Shown here piece by piece: positions 12,914 through 20,241 of a DNA stretch of 20,452 bases. The DNA is taken from positions 1-20,452 of the forward strand of contig CAYUVY010000015.1 in assembly GCA_964448465.1 (NCBI GenBank), in the 5' to 3' direction. Under the pieces are notes generated by a model. That model was given only the letters and a program-made list of their open reading frames with translations. It was not told the DNA's origin and made no database searches. Origin of the DNA: CAYTYZ01 sp964448465. GTDB lineage: Bacteria > Patescibacteriota > Microgenomatia > UBA12405. The position numbers and the translations under genes were made by a program. Numbering within the stretch: position 1 is the first letter of the stretch; each line of letters starts with the position of its first letter.

Positions 12914-13168
12914 ATGTTTGATAAAGCAAAAATGATCGCGCAGGCCTTTAAGATAAAAAAGGCACTAGAGAGCCAGATTATTACGATTGAAGAGGATGGG
13001 ATGTTGATGGAAATATCTGCTTCCTCGCAAATTAAAAAATTGGTAATTGATGGGGTGGAGAATAAGAGATTAATGGAATTTTTAAATAAGGCTTTGAAAA
13101 AGTCTCAAGAATACAGTGCCAAGCAGATGCAAGCCATGGGTATGGGTTTGGATAGCTTGAAGTTTTAA
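12914..13168 (+). CDS. ybaB: YbaB/EbfC nucleoid-associated protein, short
   Basis: A small DNA-binding protein usually encoded between dnaX and recR, as here. The 84 residues show the family core: MFDKAKMIAQAFKIKKAL (N-terminal helix), ITIEEDGMLMEISASSQIKKLVID (the beta sheet; family 'gg.V.v...G...v..i.id'), and a C-terminal helix with KKSQEYSAKQMQAMGMG. It is about 20 residues shorter than typical. I chose the start at 12914 because it gives the standard N-terminus and follows the TACAAT box. recR begins one base after its stop, so the two are co-transcribed. The function in recombination or nucleoid structure is not settled for the family. Confidence 0.85.
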   Translation: MFDKAKMIAQAFKIKKALESQIITIEEDGMLMEISASSQIKKLVIDGVENKRLMEFLNKALKKSQEYSAKQMQAMGMGLDSLKF

Positions 13169-13169
13169 C

Positions 13170-13796
13170 ATGAGCGGTGGTTTTCCTCGACAAGTAGCCA
13201 AAATGGTGGAGCTGATGTCGCGTCTTCCTGGAGTAGGGCCAAAAAGTGCTACACGAATGGCATTGTATTTACTACAAACCCCAAAGTCCTTTGTAGATGA
13301 AATGGCCGTGGGTATGCAAGAACTAAAGAGTCAGGTAAAGCAATGCACGATTTGTTTTCAACTATGTGAGGGAGAAAAATGTGAGATATGTTTAGATAAC
13401 AGTCGTAAACAAAATTTATTATGTGTGGTAGAAAGACCGGTGGACGCGGTAGCGATTGAACAAACAGGGAGTTTTAAGGGTTTGTATCATGTTTTGGGTG
13501 GAGCTTTAAACCCACTAGATCACGTCTCACCAGAGGATCTCAAAATTAGTGAACTAGTTACTAGATTAACAAGTTTACTAGGAGAACAAAAGGAAGGGCA
13601 GATAGAAGTAATTTTGGCCACCAATCCGACCATGGAAGGAGAAACCACGGCTTTGTATGTAAAGAAAAAACTAGAAGAATTAGGGGAAAGATTGGTAATT
13701 AGTAGAATTGGTAGTGGATTGCCAATGGGAGCCGACCTTGAGTTTGCGGATGTAGCGACGGTAAACATGGCCCTTTCAGGGCGCAGAGTTTGGTAA
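13170..13796 (+). CDS. recR: Recombination mediator protein RecR
   Basis: RecR acts with RecO to load RecA on SSB-coated gaps. Domains appear in order: a helix-hairpin-helix at 19-35 (LPGVGPKSATRMALYLL), a zinc finger with C59, C62, C71 and C74 (CTIC and CEIC), and a Toprim domain from about 82, with VVERPVDAVAIE (E88) and the ATNPTMEGETTALYV block. It ends with RIGSGLPMGADLEFADVATVNMALSGRR, the family's C-terminal Walker B-like segment. The length of 208 is normal. It lies one base after ybaB, and no Shine-Dalgarno is needed if the two are coupled. Confidence 0.96.
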   Translation: MSGGFPRQVAKMVELMSRLPGVGPKSATRMALYLLQTPKSFVDEMAVGMQELKSQVKQCTICFQLCEGEKCEICLDNSRKQNLLCVVERPVDAVAIEQTGSFKGLYHVLGGALNPLDHVSPEDLKISELVTRLTSLLGEQKEGQIEVILATNPTMEGETTALYVKKKLEELGERLVISRIGSGLPMGADLEFADVATVNMALSGRRVW

Positions 13797-13804
13797 ACTG
13801 AGGT

Positions 13805-14338
13805 ATGGCGATTTGGTCTAAGTTTTTACCACAAAAACCACAACAGAATAATAAGGGCCCAAAAGTAACTACACCTTGGGCAGATCCGCTGGAAAAGATT
13901 GGGGAAAAATTGACTAAAAATGTAGTGGGTAGCGTAGTGGGTGATGCGCTAAAGCCCGGGGTTTGGATGGGAAATTTGTCTAATTTAAGTAAGGAAGATC
14001 TGGCTAAAAAGCAACAAGAGGAAAGTGCAAAAAAGGAGCAAGAAATGGCTAAGCTTAGGGGACAAATTAAAGGAAGAAATGTGGAAGCGGAAATTAAAGA
14101 GGTAAGAGAGAAAAAGACACAAGAAGAGCAGAAAGAACAGGAATTTTTACAGCAAGTGGCACTCAAGCGAGAACAAGAGAAAAAAGAGCAGGAAGCTCAA
14201 GCTCAAAATCAAGAAGCTGCAACACCAAGAGGTAAACAGAAGAAGAAAAGGGGAAGTGCGCTGGCTTCGGGTAAACAATCTAAACCTAGCCAAGAGCAAC
14301 TGACACAGACCGGGGAGTTTTCTAAGAAGCCAGAGTAA
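13805..14338 (+). CDS. Highly charged coiled-coil protein of unknown function
   Basis: I do not recognise a named function. The 177 residues have a short N-terminal part (MAIWSKFLPQKP, then a Gly/Val segment around TKNVVGSVVGDALKPGVW) and from about 60 to 140 a Lys/Glu/Gln-rich helix likely to form a coiled coil. The tail is basic and low in complexity (GKQKKKRGSALASGKQSKP). No signal peptide is seen. It starts 8 bases after recR; a TAAACT at 13794-13799 and GAGG at 13800-13803 are weak start signals. Its 3' end overlaps the convergent nadK by 17 bases. I recall proteins of this shape beside recR-type genes in Microgenomates as a domain of unknown function, but cannot confirm this. Confidence 0.7.
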   Translation: MAIWSKFLPQKPQQNNKGPKVTTPWADPLEKIGEKLTKNVVGSVVGDALKPGVWMGNLSNLSKEDLAKKQQEESAKKEQEMAKLRGQIKGRNVEAEIKEVREKKTQEEQKEQEFLQQVALKREQEKKEQEAQAQNQEAATPRGKQKKKRGSALASGKQSKPSQEQLTQTGEFSKKPE

Positions 14339-15017
14339 CTTTGGGGGCAAGGATGTATGCGGATTGAGAGGATCTTTGGATAATTATTTCTTGTCCTTCG
14401 GATAAATCTAAAATATCTGGATGGTTGTCCCAAGCTAAAACAGCTGGACCACGAACAATTTGTATAAGTATTTTTTCTTCGGGAGTAAAGATTTTTTGTT
14501 TATCCTCACTATTGTGAATATTGTTTAAAGCCATGCCGAGGCCCTGTTTAAAGCTGGATCTGGTGATGGAATAAAAATATCCAGTGGAACCAAAAGGGGT
14601 AGAAAAGAGTAGGCCATCGCCAATGTAGGTATGGGGTTGGTGCTGAGGGAGTACAAAGCGAATGGCGTGGTTAGGGTATTTGTGGGCAATGACGATATCG
14701 CTAAAAGCATGAATAGTTCTCTGGTCAATTGTAGTTTGTAATTTAAGAAATTTTTTGGTCACAAGCTGATTGTTTTCTAGTAACTCTAATAGCTCTTGGT
14801 TGGAGTTGGCGTAACAAAGGTGGCAGTGTTCGCTGTTTTTCAGGGGTAACTTGGGGATACCAGGATAAATAGCTTCGGAACCCAACAGGGTTCCATCGCC
14901 ACCAAAAGTGATGATTACTTCGGGTTTTTGAGTAACAATTTCCAATTTAGTCTTGGAGACTAGATCGAAAAGTTCAGGTGGGACTTGGCCGAAACGACCA
15001 TAAAGAAGTACTTTCAT
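14322..15017 (-). CDS. nadK: NAD kinase
   Basis: It phosphorylates NAD+ to NADP+ using ATP or polyphosphate. The catalytic signature GGDGT is at 39-43 (VIITFGGDGTLLGS), and the second family block reads GLLFSTPFGSTGYFYSITRSS, matching 'dG.i.sTPtGSTaY..SaGG' with the final GG changed. The 231 residues are on the short side for the family. The longer frame to 15053 is rejected: MKVLLYGRFG at 15017 is the natural beta-strand N-terminus and lies 6 bases after a TATACT box. It is divergent from cysS with only 19 bases between the start codons, and convergent with the coiled-coil gene. Confidence 0.9.
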   Translation of the reverse strand: MKVLLYGRFGQVPPELFDLVSKTKLEIVTQKPEVIITFGGDGTLLGSEAIYPGIPKLPLKNSEHCHLCYANSNQELLELLENNQLVTKKFLKLQTTIDQRTIHAFSDIVIAHKYPNHAIRFVLPQHQPHTYIGDGLLFSTPFGSTGYFYSITRSSFKQGLGMALNNIHNSEDKQKIFTPEEKILIQIVRGPAVLAWDNHPDILDLSEGQEIIIQRSSQSAYILAPKVTLAS

Positions 15018-15023
15018 TGGTAT

Positions 15024-15031
15024 AGTATAAT
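15024..15031. promoter_or_regulatory. Overlapping divergent -10 boxes for nadK and cysS
   Basis: On + the box TATAAT (15026-15031) is a perfect consensus and ends 5 bases before the cysS ATG at 15037. On minus, TATACT (15029-15024) ends 6 bases before the nadK ATG at 15017. The two share 4 bp. Both genes would be leaderless, and the two promoters cannot be bound by two polymerases at once. Confidence 0.6.
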
Positions 15032-15036
15032 TGAAC

Positions 15037-16431
15037 ATGCTTTTGTACAACACACCCGAGAAAAAGAAAGTTGAATTTAAGCCGATAGTACCTGGGAAAA
15101 TTGGAGTTTATTCATGTGGTCCAACTGTTTATTATAATCAACACATAGGCAATATGTACGCTTTTGTCTGCTGGGATGTGATGGTCAGATTATTTAAATA
15201 TTTGGGTAATCAGGTTACCTGGGTGATGAATGTAACAGATGTGGGGCATCTGACAGGGGACAATCTTGGAGATGCAGATACCGGAGAAGACAGAATGGAG
15301 AAAGGTGCCAAAAGAGATAATCTAAGCGTTTGGGAGGTGGCTAAAAAATATGAGAAGCAATTTCTAGACAGTATGGACAGTTTGAATATTGACTATCCTA
15401 GGGATAAATATATGCCACATGCGACTGACTATATTCAGGAGCAAATTAAGATGGTGGAGGTTTTGATGGAAAAGGGTTTTGCTTACAAAATAAGTGACGG
15501 AATATACTATGACACTTCAAAATTTGCAGATTACGATAAATTTGCACATTTGAATTTGGAAGAAATGAAAGATGGGGCTCGAGTAGAAAAAAATTCAGAA
15601 AAGAGAAACCCAAGTGATTTTGCTTTATGGAAGTTCTCGCCGATTGGGGAGAAACGTCAAATGGAATGGGAAAGTCCTTGGGGAGTGGGATTCCCGGGTT
15701 GGCATATTGAGTGTACGGTAATGAGTACAGCATTATTAGGAACCAAGTTTGATATTCATACTGGCGGCCAGGAGCATATAAAAATCCATCATACAAACGA
15801 AGTTGCTCAGGGTTATGGAGCACTTGGTGGACAGACTGCAAATTACTGGTTGCACAATGGGTGGTTGCAACTTAAAGATGGAAAAATGGCCAAGTCGGAA
15901 GGAACTGCGTACACTGTTCAAGATTTGGGAGAAAAAGGATATGACCCGTTGGCCTTTCGCTATATGGTTTTGGGTACACACTACGCAAAAGGCATGGTGT
16001 TTAGCTTTGAAGGATTGGAAGCAGCACAGGTAGCTTTAAATAAATTAAGAAAATTAATTGAAGATGTTTCGGAAGAGGGGGAGATAGAGGAGAACTATCA
16101 AAAGTTGTTTGTGGAGAAGATTTCGGATGATTTGGCTATGCCAGAGGTGATGGCTTTGGTTTGGAAGTTGGTCAAAGACGAGAAGGTACTACCGGCGGAT
16201 AAAAAAGCTACTCTTTTGGATTGGGACAGGGTTTTGGGCCTAAATTTAGGCAAAAAACAGATTGTGGAGGAAATTCCGGAGGAAATATTAAAGTTAGCTG
16301 AGGGTAGAAAAGTGGCCAAAAGTGCTAAAAACTGGGCCGAGGCAGATTTACTGCGTGACAAAATAACAAGTTTGGGTTATAGTATTGAGGATACGGCTAC
16401 TGGATATGTGTTAAAGAAAGGTAGCTTATAA
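15037..16431 (+). CDS. cysS: Cysteinyl-tRNA synthetase
   Basis: A class I synthetase that charges tRNA-Cys. YSCGPTVYYNQHIGN contains the zinc ligand C27 and the HIGN signature at 36-39. PGWHIECTVMS has the second zinc Cys, and GGQEHIKIHHTNE supplies the His/Glu ligands. KMAKSEG at 283-289 is the KMSKS loop with Ala in the third position. A short DALR-type helical domain and the C-terminal segment LLRDKITSLGYSIEDTATGYVL complete the 464 residues, which is the usual length. ATG 15037 is preferred over TTG 15031 because of the TATAAT box. rpsF follows after 5 bases, so cysS probably heads the rpsF-ssb-rpsR unit. Confidence 0.97.
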   Translation: MLLYNTPEKKKVEFKPIVPGKIGVYSCGPTVYYNQHIGNMYAFVCWDVMVRLFKYLGNQVTWVMNVTDVGHLTGDNLGDADTGEDRMEKGAKRDNLSVWEVAKKYEKQFLDSMDSLNIDYPRDKYMPHATDYIQEQIKMVEVLMEKGFAYKISDGIYYDTSKFADYDKFAHLNLEEMKDGARVEKNSEKRNPSDFALWKFSPIGEKRQMEWESPWGVGFPGWHIECTVMSTALLGTKFDIHTGGQEHIKIHHTNEVAQGYGALGGQTANYWLHNGWLQLKDGKMAKSEGTAYTVQDLGEKGYDPLAFRYMVLGTHYAKGMVFSFEGLEAAQVALNKLRKLIEDVSEEGEIEENYQKLFVEKISDDLAMPEVMALVWKLVKDEKVLPADKKATLLDWDRVLGLNLGKKQIVEEIPEEILKLAEGRKVAKSAKNWAEADLLRDKITSLGYSIEDTATGYVLKKGSL

Positions 16432-16436
16432 ATGCA

Positions 16437-16730
16437 ATGAAGAGTGTTTTTACATACGAACTAGCGGTGGAGTTCTTGCCAACTCTCCCAGAGAAAACTA
16501 AAAATACAGTTTGGACAGGCCTGATGGCTTTTCTAGACGCGATGAAGATAAGTTTGGGCAAGCAAGAAAACATGGGAGTGAAAGAATTAGCTTATCCAAT
16601 TGCGGGAAGTAGAAAAGCTGAACTAATTGTTTGTCCCATGGAATGTGCCAAACCAATTGACACTAAAACAATTTCTGTATATTTAAACCGAGAAGCCAAC
16701 ATTATTCGTTATTTAATATTAAAGAAGTAA
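16437..16730 (+). CDS. rpsF: 30S ribosomal protein S6 (bS6)
   Basis: bS6 pairs with bS18 on the platform of the small subunit. The 97 residues show the ferredoxin-like pattern: FTYELAVEFLPTLPE (first strand and helix), ENMGVKELAYPIAGSRKAELIVCPMECAKPIDT and the closing NREANIIRYLILKK, equivalent to the family's 'nV.RyL'. It lies in the standard rpsF-ssb-rpsR order, 5 bases after cysS and 10 before ssb. No Shine-Dalgarno is visible; translation may depend on coupling to cysS. Confidence 0.93.
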   Translation: MKSVFTYELAVEFLPTLPEKTKNTVWTGLMAFLDAMKISLGKQENMGVKELAYPIAGSRKAELIVCPMECAKPIDTKTISVYLNREANIIRYLILKK

Positions 16731-16734
16731 GGAG
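16731..16734 (+). promoter_or_regulatory. Shine-Dalgarno of ssb
   Basis: TAAGGAG (core GGAG) ends 6 bases before the ssb ATG. It is one of only two convincing ribosome-binding sites in the window. Confidence 0.6.
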
Positions 16735-16740
16735 ATTGCC

Positions 16741-17256
16741 ATGCCAACACGTTGCATGAATAAAGTTCAATTGTTAGGAAATATTACTCGCGACCCAGAA
16801 TTGCGCTATACACCAGGCGGAATGGGGGTAACCTCTTTTGGTTTAGCTACCAACCGAGTTTGGACCACCAAACAAGGTGAAAAGAAAGAAGATGCTCAAT
16901 ATCATCGAATTGTGGCTTGGAATAAACTCGCTGAACTATGTGCACAATTATTAAAGAAAGGAACTAGAGTTTTTGTAGAAGGACGACTCCAATATCGAGA
17001 AATGGTTGATCAAACTGGTAACAAGCGCCAAATTGCCGAAATCGTAATTGAAGACATGATTATCTTAAGTCCCAAAGTGCAAGGTGCACAGGCAGCTACA
17101 GCTGACTATACGGACGAGACGGATCAACACGCTGTGGCTCCAGCAATGGCACCAGCTGCGGAAACCGTTGGTAATTTAGAAGACATAGTAATTAGTGATG
17201 AAGATATGCCAGTTACAACTCCGGTAGATGCTCCAAAAGAGGAGATGCCTTTTTAA
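16741..17256 (+). CDS. ssb: Single-stranded DNA-binding protein
   Basis: SSB coats single-stranded DNA and recruits repair and replication factors. Residues 1-110 are the OB fold: MNKVQLLGNITRDPELRYTPGG, VTSFGLATNRVW, YHRIVAWNKLAELCAQLLKKGTRVFVEGRLQYR and the IEDMIILSP end strand are all diagnostic. An Ala/Glu/Asp-rich flexible linker follows, and the C-terminal tail EEMPF (167-171) is the protein-interaction tip, a variant of DD(I/L)PF. The length of 171 is typical. It lies between rpsF and rpsR. Confidence 0.97.
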   Translation: MPTRCMNKVQLLGNITRDPELRYTPGGMGVTSFGLATNRVWTTKQGEKKEDAQYHRIVAWNKLAELCAQLLKKGTRVFVEGRLQYREMVDQTGNKRQIAEIVIEDMIILSPKVQGAQAATADYTDETDQHAVAPAMAPAAETVGNLEDIVISDEDMPVTTPVDAPKEEMPF

Positions 17257-17262
17257 ACCATT

Positions 17263-17517
17263 ATGGCACCACGACTTGCAAAGAAAAAACTAATAATTCG
17301 CCGAATGGTGGATGATAAAACCACGGCGAGTTTGTTTACAGTAGGTAAAACTCCTACCTGGAGGGATTACGAAGCCTTAAAGGGATATATGACTGTGAGA
17401 GGCAGAATTATGAACATAATTCAGACTGGTTTGGCTTCCAAGCAACAACGTCAACTAGCTAACGCTATTAAAAATGCCCGACACTTAGGCTTATTGCCGT
17501 TTGTTGCAGGTAAGTAA
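17263..17517 (+). CDS. rpsR: 30S ribosomal protein S18 (bS18)
   Basis: bS18 forms a dimer with bS6. The 84 residues carry the family core: TPTWRDYEALKGYMTVRGRIMNIIQTGLASKQQRQLANAIKNARHLGLLPFV, matching 'idYkd...L..fit.rGkI.p.R.tG.....QR.la.aIkrAR.laLLPf'. The N-terminal extension is basic (KKKLIIRR) and there is no N-terminal cysteine pair. It starts 6 bases after the ssb stop and ends the cysS-rpsF-ssb-rpsR run. Confidence 0.95.
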   Translation: MAPRLAKKKLIIRRMVDDKTTASLFTVGKTPTWRDYEALKGYMTVRGRIMNIIQTGLASKQQRQLANAIKNARHLGLLPFVAGK

Positions 17518-17551
17518 AAAAGTAGTACTTGGGATTTTGGTGCTGATAGTC

Positions 17552-17563
17552 TAAAATTATAAA
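17552..17563 (+). promoter_or_regulatory. Candidate -10 region for the S41 protease
   Basis: TAAAAT (17552-17557) and TATAAA (17558-17563), each 5 of 6 to consensus, lie 10 and 4 bases before the ATG at 17568. Either gives a leader of a few bases at most. No Shine-Dalgarno is seen. Confidence 0.4.
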
Positions 17564-17567
17564 AGTT

Positions 17568-18752
17568 ATGAAAGGAGTCTATCGATTTTTTACCGCCTTG
17601 GCAGTGCTGGGCATTGTGGCAGTAGTGAGTTTTAATTTAGGAAGAACTTCGGGTCTGAAGCAGCAAGGTGATTTGGATTTCTCTTTACTCTACAAGGTAC
17701 GGGCTAGTTTGAATCGGTCGTTTTTAGAAAAGGATAAAATGAACTTTAAGGATATGACCTATGGGGCCATATCTGGCTTTGTGGCATCATTGGGTGATCC
17801 TTATACAGTATTTTTGCCGCCGTCAGAAAATAAGTCTTCAGAAGAGGAGCTAAAAGGTGAGTTTGGAGGAGTGGGAATATCTTTGGGTTATGTAGATAGA
17901 GTGCTGGCGGTAATGACTCCACTTTCCAAAACTCCAGCAGAACGCGCTGGCCTAAAAGCCAAGGATTTAATAATTAAAATAGTAGATAAAGAAAATAAGG
18001 TAGACAAAGATACCAATGGAATTAGTTTAAGTGAGGCAGTTAATTTAATTCGTGGGAAAGTAGGGACAAAAGTTACTTTGACTATTGCAAGAGAGGGAGA
18101 GACAAAACCAATAGAAGTGGAGTTAACTCGGGAAATTATCAATGTGCCAGCTGTAGAACTAACCTGGAAGGAATATAAAGGCAAAAAAGTTGCTTGGATA
18201 AACTTGTATAAATTTACAGAAAAAGTTTATGAACAATGGCCGGAGATTGTTAAAGATATTAAAGCAAAAAACAATGACTCTAACTATGGAGGAATAGTCT
18301 TGGATTTAAGAAATAACCCTGGGGGTTACCTGGAGGCAAGTGTACTTGTGGCTTCGGACTTTTTAAGAGATGGGGTGGTGGTTACTCAACAAGAGAGTTC
18401 GGGTAAAAAGCAAGAATATAAAGTGGATAAAACCAGAGGTGGTTTATTGTTGGACAAGATGATAGTTTTAGTCAATGGTGGTTCGGCTTCGGCTTCGGAA
18501 ATATTAGCTGGAGCGATTAGAGATGATCAAAGGGCCAAGTTGGTAGGTGAGAAAACCTTTGGTAAGGGAACAGTACAAATGCCGGAAAGTTTTGCAGATG
18601 GATCGGGACTACATGTGACTATTGCTAAATGGCTACTACCAAGTGGGAAGAATATTCACAAAGAAGGGGTAATGCCGGATGTAGAGCTAAAATGGAGCGA
18701 GAAGGTCGAGGAAGATAGCGCTAAGGCTATGGACGTGTTGTTAGAAAAATAG
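17568..18752 (+). CDS. ctpA: Carboxy-terminal processing protease, family S41
   Basis: A membrane-anchored serine protease that trims or degrades extracytoplasmic proteins from the C-terminus. Residues 5-27 form the N-terminal anchor helix. A PDZ domain spans about 90-185 (GGVGISLGYVDRVLAV, SPAERAGLKAKDLI-like block KTPAERAGLKAKDLIIKI). The protease core has IVLDLRNNPGGYLEASV and the catalytic dyad S308 (in GSASASEI) and K333 (in FGKGTVQ), 25 residues apart as in the family. The length of 394 is normal. It is followed by a second PDZ protease, htrA, 25 bases later, suggesting a shared envelope-quality role. Confidence 0.95.
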   Translation: MKGVYRFFTALAVLGIVAVVSFNLGRTSGLKQQGDLDFSLLYKVRASLNRSFLEKDKMNFKDMTYGAISGFVASLGDPYTVFLPPSENKSSEEELKGEFGGVGISLGYVDRVLAVMTPLSKTPAERAGLKAKDLIIKIVDKENKVDKDTNGISLSEAVNLIRGKVGTKVTLTIAREGETKPIEVELTREIINVPAVELTWKEYKGKKVAWINLYKFTEKVYEQWPEIVKDIKAKNNDSNYGGIVLDLRNNPGGYLEASVLVASDFLRDGVVVTQQESSGKKQEYKVDKTRGGLLLDKMIVLVNGGSASASEILAGAIRDDQRAKLVGEKTFGKGTVQMPESFADGSGLHVTIAKWLLPSGKNIHKEGVMPDVELKWSEKVEEDSAKAMDVLLEK

Positions 18753-18765
18753 CTTTTAGTCGTAT

Positions 18766-18771
18766 TATACT
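18766..18771 (+). promoter_or_regulatory. Candidate -10 box for htrA (leaderless)
   Basis: TATACT (5 of 6 to consensus) ends 6 bases before the htrA ATG. It is identical in sequence and spacing to the nadK box. No Shine-Dalgarno is present. Confidence 0.5.
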
Positions 18772-18777
18772 AATAGT

Positions 18778-19956
18778 ATGAAAAATGTAAGGCCGACAAT
18801 TATTGGGTTTTTACTGGGTTTGTGCGTGATGGGGAGCTTCGTCTTTGGGGCTGGAGTGGAAAGATTTAAAGGCTTGGGAATTTTAGATAAATTGTTTAAT
18901 TCGAGTAGCGCAATTATTAGTCCGACTGGTGAAAAAATGGTGGAAGTCAAGGGAGAAGAATCAATTGTTACGCAAGTAGTTTCCAGGGCGAGTGGGGGAG
19001 TAGTGACCGTATCAATTTCTAAGACTAACTTGGTTGCCGACCCCATGAGCATGTTTAATGGTTTTGGCTTTAATCTTGGGCCAGCTAGTCCTCCCAAAGA
19101 GCAAAAAATTGAACAAGATATCGGTACAGGTTTTGTAATTCGCAAAGATGGGCTGATTGTGACCAATAAACATGTGGTGGCGGATACTCAGGCTAAATAC
19201 AAAGTAATTTTATCTAAAGACGGTAAAGATGAAGTGCTGGAGGTAAAAAATATTTATCGAGATCCTCTAACAGATTTGGCGATTTTAAAAGTAGACAAGA
19301 CAGATTTGGTGCCACTAGAATTAGGCGATTCGGACAAAATAAAAGTGGGGCAACTAGCTATAGCCATTGGTACAGCCTTGGGGGAATTTAGGTCGACGGT
19401 CACTACTGGAGTAATTTCTGGTGTAGGTAGGGGTATAACGGCAGGTAGTCCATTTGAAGGATCGGAGAAACTGGAAAATGTGATTCAAACTGATGCGGCG
19501 ATTAATCCGGGTAATTCAGGTGGGCCACTTTTGAATTCCGCTGGACAAGTGGTGGGGGTAAACGTGGCAGTATCGCAATCTGGACAAAATATTGGCTTTG
19601 CCCTGCCGATTAACTTAGTCAAAGAATCAATTAATAACTTTAACACTACTGGGCAATTTGAAAGACCATTTTTGGGTGTAGCATATCAGCCAATTAGTAA
19701 GAGAACGGCTTTGCTAAATAATGTGCCGCAAGGGGATTATGTACAAGAGGTAGTAGAGGATAGTCCGGCTAAAAAAGCGGGGATCGAGGCTGGGGATATT
19801 TTGACAGAAATTGATGGAATTAGGTTGGATGATGAAACCACCAAGTCTTTGGCTAGTATTATCAATAAAAAGAAAATTGGGGAAAGTGTGAAGGTAAAGT
19901 TGTTTAGGAATGATAAGGAAATAAATCTGGATATTGTACTGGACAAAGCGAAATAA
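18778..19956 (+). CDS. htrA: HtrA/DegP-type trypsin-like serine protease with one PDZ domain
   Basis: A membrane-tethered protease and chaperone for misfolded extracytoplasmic proteins. An N-terminal helix (about 7-27) is followed by a linker and the trypsin-like domain (about 60-275). The catalytic triad is H132 (TNKHVVAD), D166 (LTDLAIL) and S247 (NPGNSGGPLLN). A PDZ domain covers about 295-388 (FLGVAYQPIS, VVEDSPAKKAGIEAGDILTEIDG). The length of 392 is that of DegS or HtrA with one PDZ. A Gly/Pro/Met loop (SMFNGFGFNLGPASPP) lies before the first strand. Together with ctpA and rseP this gives three PDZ-containing envelope proteases in 20 kb. Confidence 0.96.
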   Translation: MKNVRPTIIGFLLGLCVMGSFVFGAGVERFKGLGILDKLFNSSSAIISPTGEKMVEVKGEESIVTQVVSRASGGVVTVSISKTNLVADPMSMFNGFGFNLGPASPPKEQKIEQDIGTGFVIRKDGLIVTNKHVVADTQAKYKVILSKDGKDEVLEVKNIYRDPLTDLAILKVDKTDLVPLELGDSDKIKVGQLAIAIGTALGEFRSTVTTGVISGVGRGITAGSPFEGSEKLENVIQTDAAINPGNSGGPLLNSAGQVVGVNVAVSQSGQNIGFALPINLVKESINNFNTTGQFERPFLGVAYQPISKRTALLNNVPQGDYVQEVVEDSPAKKAGIEAGDILTEIDGIRLDDETTKSLASIINKKKIGESVKVKLFRNDKEINLDIVLDKAK

Positions 19957-19961
19957 AGTAA

Positions 19962-19967
19962 TAAAAT
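19962..19967 (+). promoter_or_regulatory. Candidate -10 box for the 88-residue gene (leaderless)
   Basis: TAAAAT ends 7 bases before the ATG at 19975, exactly the arrangement seen at frr. No Shine-Dalgarno is present. Confidence 0.4.
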
Positions 19968-19974
19968 ACGGAAT

Positions 19975-20241
19975 ATGGAAAAATATAATCCACCTTCTGT
20001 TTTAGAAAAAATGTTTGGAAGATTACGCATTGGACTGTTTGAAGCAGCGGGGGCGAGAATAGAAAGAAGGATTATACCCATGGGAAATGTAAATAAAGTG
20101 GCCGAGGGCTCGCTGGCTACGTATATTACCGACGGTCCAGGAGATACGGTAAAAATATCTTATCTTGACCCAGAGGAAGGTTCATACAGGAGAGTATTAG
20201 CCCCTGGTGAGGTAAGGGTAGCTATTTTCAGTAGAAATTAG
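19975..20241 (+). CDS. Small protein of unknown function
   Basis: I do not recognise this 88-residue product. It has no signal peptide or membrane helix. Residues 1-38 look helical and amphipathic (PSVLEKMFGRLRIGLFEAAGARIERRI). Residues 45-88 look like beta strands (GSLATYITDGPGDTVKISYLD, APGEVRVAIFSR). A TAAAAT box 7 bases upstream and tight packing between htrA (18 bases away) and prfA support it as a real gene. Its stop overlaps the convergent prfA stop by 4 bases. Confidence 0.6.
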   Translation: MEKYNPPSVLEKMFGRLRIGLFEAAGARIERRIIPMGNVNKVAEGSLATYITDGPGDTVKISYLDPEEGSYRRVLAPGEVRVAIFSRN

